Made by a program: the position numbers and the translations under genes | Notes under the pieces: generated by a model | What the model was told of the DNA's origin: nothing | Seen by the model: the letters and a program-made list of their open reading frames with translations, nothing else | The model's database searches: none | Assembly: GCF_037975245.1 (NCBI RefSeq) | Contig: NC_092565.1 | Span: 17,961,999 to 18,025,998, forward strand | Reading direction: 5' to 3' | Length of the DNA: 64,000 nucleotides | DNA from: Apostichopus japonicus | Taxonomy: Eukaryota; Echinodermata; Holothuroidea; Aspidochirotida; Stichopodidae | Shown: piece after piece, positions 60,001 through 64,000 of the stretch | Layout of the letters: every line of letters starts with the position of its first letter | Numbering within the stretch: the stretch's first letter is position 1

Positions 60001-61790
60001 CAACTCCTGGTTCAAGTGAGGACCAGGGAGGAGTTTCACGTAAAACCTTTATCACCCTTTCTTGAAAAGTGACATAAACTAACAATTTCGTGAAAAGTAA
60101 CATAAAGTAACAACTTGTTTGCTGTTCTCGAGAAAGCTTGTGGGCAAATGTGTATATATTTAGCTTTTACCGTTTACAGTTAATTTCGGTGAGCCAAGTG
60201 CACTGGTAGCGATTAGTAGGTTGAAGATCATCAGTGATACTATCCTCCGTTTTGGTATGTAAAACAAAATGGGAGTTTTCAAAAGTATATTTTCCTGGCG
60301 ATTCAAACCGTTCGCCTTATTCTCGCACATTATGAAGGCTTCATGCCTGCTCGGTGAACTTGAGAAGAATTCTTTGATGAAGTGGCCCTAAAATATTAGA
60401 TTTTGTAAATGAGTGACCATTACTATGATTTTGTAAATGAGTGACCATTAATTTGACTTTGTAGCATATTTGGTAACTGCAATACTAATTTACCTTTAAG
60501 GGAAATTAGGAAAATCAGTTTGTAATTTATTCCTTTACAATTTTGCGCCTCAGTACAGATATAACCTAATTTGCCACAAACAAAAATTTACTGAATAAAT
60601 AAGTAAATCTGGCACCATTTCAGTCGTTTTCGTGTATTTTCCGACCAGTCTATTGTGCCAATGTGTGGTATGTGTTGGCAAGATCTCTCTGGCGCGTTTC
60701 CAAAGAGCTCAAACCAATTCTTCTTTTCACAGAAAGTTCACCATCTTATTATGACAAGGTGAAGTTCATTTCAAGTAACAACTAAATCCGAATTTGTGTT
60801 TGCGGCGCCTTTGAAACCATTCATTGAGGACTACCCTTACAGTTCTAAAGGTCAAATCATATATTTTGCGGAACATATCACTGCACCCTCCTTACCTCAT
60901 CCGTAGCCCCTCACTTCCCCTTCCTGTGCCCTTTCACGTGATTGCAATGATGAGTGATGACACCTATTTCTTTGAATCATTATGATACCTCTGCCAATTT
61001 GATCAATTATTTTGCAATCAATATCGAGCTCCCTACCTTATACGTATGGCCAAAAACAACACAAAATTGGTACTTCGGATTGCACGGCCATGAAAATAAA
61101 GGGACCCGGATACGAAGCTGTAACATTCTGTAATTATCTGATATGCTAATAATATGCACATTTTCTTGTTGACGCTTTTTACACAATTATCAACAATTTC
61201 ATACAACCTACTATCAAATTTCATGTTGTAAATTAAGAAGCATGTAACAGTCTTTAGCGACCGACTTTAAATAATCGTTATGGGTAATATTGTGTCTATT
61301 TTCGTCGAAAGTACTCCGTGCGTTATATAAACTTATACTTATTTCTAGAAGTGCTATACCGCCACTGTATCATGCTCAGATATTAAAACCAATCAAATGT
61401 GGCTTTTTACCTAAACGTCCACGAGAACAAAACTTCGCAATGCGAATTATGAGAAAGGTTGATGCGGGAGAGGGGGAGGGGGGTGGGGGTTGCGGCCGTT
61501 AACACTTACCGTCGTTTTTTGATGTAGGCAACGTTACTAATAGAAATGGCCTATAGTGACATGCACATACCAACTCAAGCATTCATTCACAGATGTGTGT
61601 TCCTTAATTTTGTCTGTTGACAAGTCCAATAGAATCATTCCTTTGTTTTCTCGTACCGGCATGCATATAGTTATTTACTCATGCATGTGCGCTGTAGATG
61701 CCGAATAGGGCCTGTTACCAATTAATGCGACAATATAAAACCGTACCATATATAGTTGGTTATCAATATACCGCCTTGAATATACGGGTT
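57035..61790. other. Gene-free stretch
   Basis: No supported gene in nearly 4.8 kb. It holds C15 at 57407-57421, G16 at 57743-57758, a C run near 58785 and a 28-bp direct duplication (ATTTTGTAAATGAGTGACCA) near 60396-60452. Confidence 0.5.
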
Positions 61791-62295
61791 AACGTGTATG
61801 GCAAGCCATGTGGGACTAACACTGCATAATACATCCGCGTATTAATTGGAATTTATACGCGTATTAATTGGAATATATAAGCGTATATATTATTAGCCAA
61901 TCATATGGCTTAAATATATCCGCGTATTAATTCGAATATAAACACGTATTAATTCGAATATATACACGTATTAATTCGAATATATACACGTATTAATTCG
62001 AATATATACACGTATTAATTCGAATATATACACGTATTAAATAAAATACATATGGGGATTAAATCCAATATATGCACGGATTAATTAAAATATACACGAA
62101 AAAACATTTCCGCTCTTGCTGTGTACATATACCAACGATAAATGTTTTGGCGGGCTCGCGAGATCGCTTCAAAAAGCGAAACTTTACACATGTAGGCTAC
62201 AACACATGTATATTCGAATTAATACGCGTATATATTCGAATTAATACGCGGATATATTATGCAGTGTTTGTCCCACATGGCTTGCCATAAACGTG
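61791..62295. mobile_element. Terminal-inverted-repeat element with internal array, about 493 bp
   Basis: Element 61797-62289, opening TATGGCAAGCCATGTGGGAC and closing with its complement. The inverted ends extend about 55 bp through AACACTGCATAAT and CCGCGTATTAATT. AACGTG flanks both ends (61791-61796, 62290-62295). The interior is about nine tandem units of a CGTATTAATTCGAATATATA motif, some inverted at the right. There is no transposase. Confidence 0.78.
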
Positions 62296-62571
62296 TACTT
62301 GCGCATATATAGTATATACAGTGATACATGATCGAGGAGCGTACCTATATGAAGCGATGAAAATACTTTCGTCAACTTGTAGAGGTCTTTGGCTCGAGCC
62401 CTGCCGGGCTAAAGTAATGTGATTTTTATCTTGGACAAATTACGAACGTCTTCGCAAGTTATATGGATACCATTGGTGCACTAGAAATGTGTGGAGAATG
62501 AACTGAGACAAATAATATCTCTTCAGAATTTGTTTCAGATGTCATATGGCTGACTATTATCCGGAGTGTTA

Positions 62572-62632
62572 GCTCAGTGGTTAACGCCGGTGCTTTCCAA
62601 TCATAAGGTCCCCAGTTCGAGTCACTCCAAGC
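62572..62632 (+). repeat. tRNA-like SINE head
   Basis: GGAGTGTTAGCTCAGTGG looks like an acceptor strand plus A box. GTTCGAGTC fits a B box, and CACTCC closes the acceptor stem. The D-stem does not pair properly, so this is a tRNA-derived SINE head and probably not a working tRNA gene. Confidence 0.5.
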
Positions 62633-62639
62633 TTAATGT

Positions 62640-63220
62640 ATTTGTGAAATTTGCTGAGAAGTAGATTATGATCAATGATGTAGACAAAAGTAGCTATATA
62701 TTGACATGTATAGAAGATCAACAAGCTTGAATAAATTTAGAGAAGAAAACAATTTACTAGCATGTTCAGTGTGTTTAGTATTTGATATGTGATGAATTGC
62801 ATTCTTTAGTAAAAGTATTAGGTTGTTGAGGTGAACATTGTATGCACCAGACCAGACAGTTAAACAGTCACTGTCAACTGTGGTAAAACTAATGTAAGAT
62901 ACAGAGTGCGAAGAATAATTTTTGGAAGGAAATGATTTAACTTTGAGAGAATCCCAGACAGTTGCCTTAGCGACCTTAGTGGAAATGGCGCACCAAGATG
63001 AGTTAATCTCGAACTAATAATGACACCCAAAAAATATTGTATTATCTACCTTGTGAATGCAAATGTTATTTATTGTTAAGCTAAGGTACACAGTATCATT
63101 TATACTACTCTTATTACTAAAAAATAATGTGATTGGTTTTGCCCACATTTAGTGACAATTTTGTTAGCGGAAAACCAATAATGAAAAACTTGTAATTCAC
63201 GGCATATGGTGTCCTCCCTC
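62640..63220 (-). pseudogene. LINE reverse-transcriptase remnant
   Basis: On the minus strand, WFSANKIVTKCGQNQSHYF matches the block after the YxDD motif in LINE RTs. After frameshifts come SKLNHFLPKIILRTLYLTLV, then DCLTVWSGAYNVHLNNLILL, then SKLFSSLNLFKLVDLLY, in the order expected for CR1/Jockey-like ORF2. Several frameshifts and stops make it dead. The 5' part of the element is not seen. Confidence 0.75.
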
Positions 63221-64000
63221 TCTTCAAATATAAATAAAAATATATATAAATATATGATTGTATCATAATTAAAGACAACATTAGAACTAACATTTATGTG
63301 CATAATTAAAACAAATAATGGACCCCTAGATTTTACGTACGTTCGTGATATTGTTACGTACGTACCTATACTTCTTATTATCCCGTACGTACGTAATGAA
63401 ATTACTTTTACCATGTCCCTCTAGAGCTTTGTAAAAACGTAATAAATTGCATCAAGTACTGTGACAACATAAATTCATCGACATGAAATTAAAGAACCGC
63501 TTTAACTTTTCCCAAAATCACCTTCAAGAGCCCATGCATGGTAAAGAATCGTGATTTTATGAGGATGAGCCTGTTGTGACTGCAAAAGACCATCATATCC
63601 GTGTATCCTTTCTTAAACGGATATCCGATAACCTCATCTTGACCTTGGAGGGATCACGTGATATTCAGGACACCTCTAGAGAAAACAAAGGAATGACTAA
63701 TTGATTAAACTTTTATTTGAGGAGTCATGAATATCAACGGTCATTCCTTAACGTTCATTTTGTACGAATTGCTTGCGCATTGTTTTGAGGTAAGAAAAAC
63801 GTCCTCAGAATTGGGTTAAGAAAGTTAAGAAAGCGTAGCCAAAAGAGGTCGCGCCAACACCATCAGCCGTGCAAATGTAATATTCTTCCCCACCGAAACA
63901 AGATTCATCCGCACTGACACAAGACATTGTCATATTGACTATTACTGTTAGAGAATAATCTAGGCAGGGGCTAGGTGAAGTAGAAACAAGAAAAGTAGTT
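63221..64000. other. AT-rich stretch, nothing recognised
   Basis: No supported gene. Three short clusters of ACGTACGT-type sequence lie at about 63336-63396. Confidence 0.45.

Noticed and set aside
59985-60018. Possible third member of the AGGGAGTT foldback family
   Set aside because: The arms pair poorly and only part of the core is shared.
61850-62060. CRISPR-like or origin-like array of AT-rich units
   Set aside because: Short direct units without unique spacers inside a terminal-inverted-repeat element.
62572-62632. Functional tRNA gene
   Set aside because: A and B boxes are present but the D-stem does not pair and the anticodon arm is poor. A SINE head is more likely.

Overview
This is a eukaryotic nuclear window, AT-rich and sparsely coding. 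It has Penelope-type, LINE-type, Ty3/gypsy-type and cut-and-paste elements, many foldback repeats, and long poly(G)/poly(C) runs. I infer a marine invertebrate, perhaps a deuterostome such as an echinoderm. That is a guess from the repeat types and the intronless GT31 gene, not a proof. No bacterial, organellar, viral or CRISPR features were seen.

Only one convincing intact gene is present: a single-exon, minus-strand gene at 44.65-46.81 kb. It encodes a 720-residue type II membrane protein with two tandem GT31 (beta-1,3-galactosyltransferase-like) domains. The C-terminal domain keeps the DDD metal/sugar-nucleotide motif. The N-terminal domain has DDH and has lost other conserved residues, so it looks like a catalytically degenerate partner. 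A second, weaker gene signal is a 43-bp minus-strand first exon at 20.4 kb, encoding a signal-peptide-like start followed by a consensus splice donor.

The rest is mostly mobile DNA. From 24.09 to 29.23 kb lies a minus-strand Ty3/gypsy-like LTR element. Its two 1194-bp LTRs look identical and it has a tRNA-Leu primer site, a short polypurine tract and a 4-bp target duplication. Its interior is gutted: most of gag, most of RT, RNase H and integrase are absent. It therefore probably moved recently using proteins made elsewhere. From 50.89 to 56.08 kb lies a 5.19-kb hAT-like composite with a perfect 8-bp target duplication. It carries a nine-unit 52-bp array, a LINE fragment and further direct repeats. 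Related hAT-type MITEs of about 360 bp sit at 6.4, 32.3 and 42.9 kb. Other bounded elements are a TTAA-flanked element (48.6-49.2 kb), a TA-flanked element (56.8-57.0 kb) and an element of about 493 bp with internal AT-rich tandem repeats (61.8-62.3 kb).

Two dispersed families recur across the window. P1 is a palindromic MITE family (32.8, 36.2, 43.7 and 47.1 kb). R1 is a repeat with a shared reading frame (0.4, 6.2, 35.5, 35.9 and 37.9 kb). Hammerhead-ribozyme-like motifs occur as an inverted pair at 11.2 kb and singly at 36.3 kb, which fits with a Penelope-like RT fragment at 49.3 kb. Long stretches elsewhere (for example 0.6-6.1, 7.3-11.1, 57.1-61.8 kb) hold only AT-rich sequence and short repeats.
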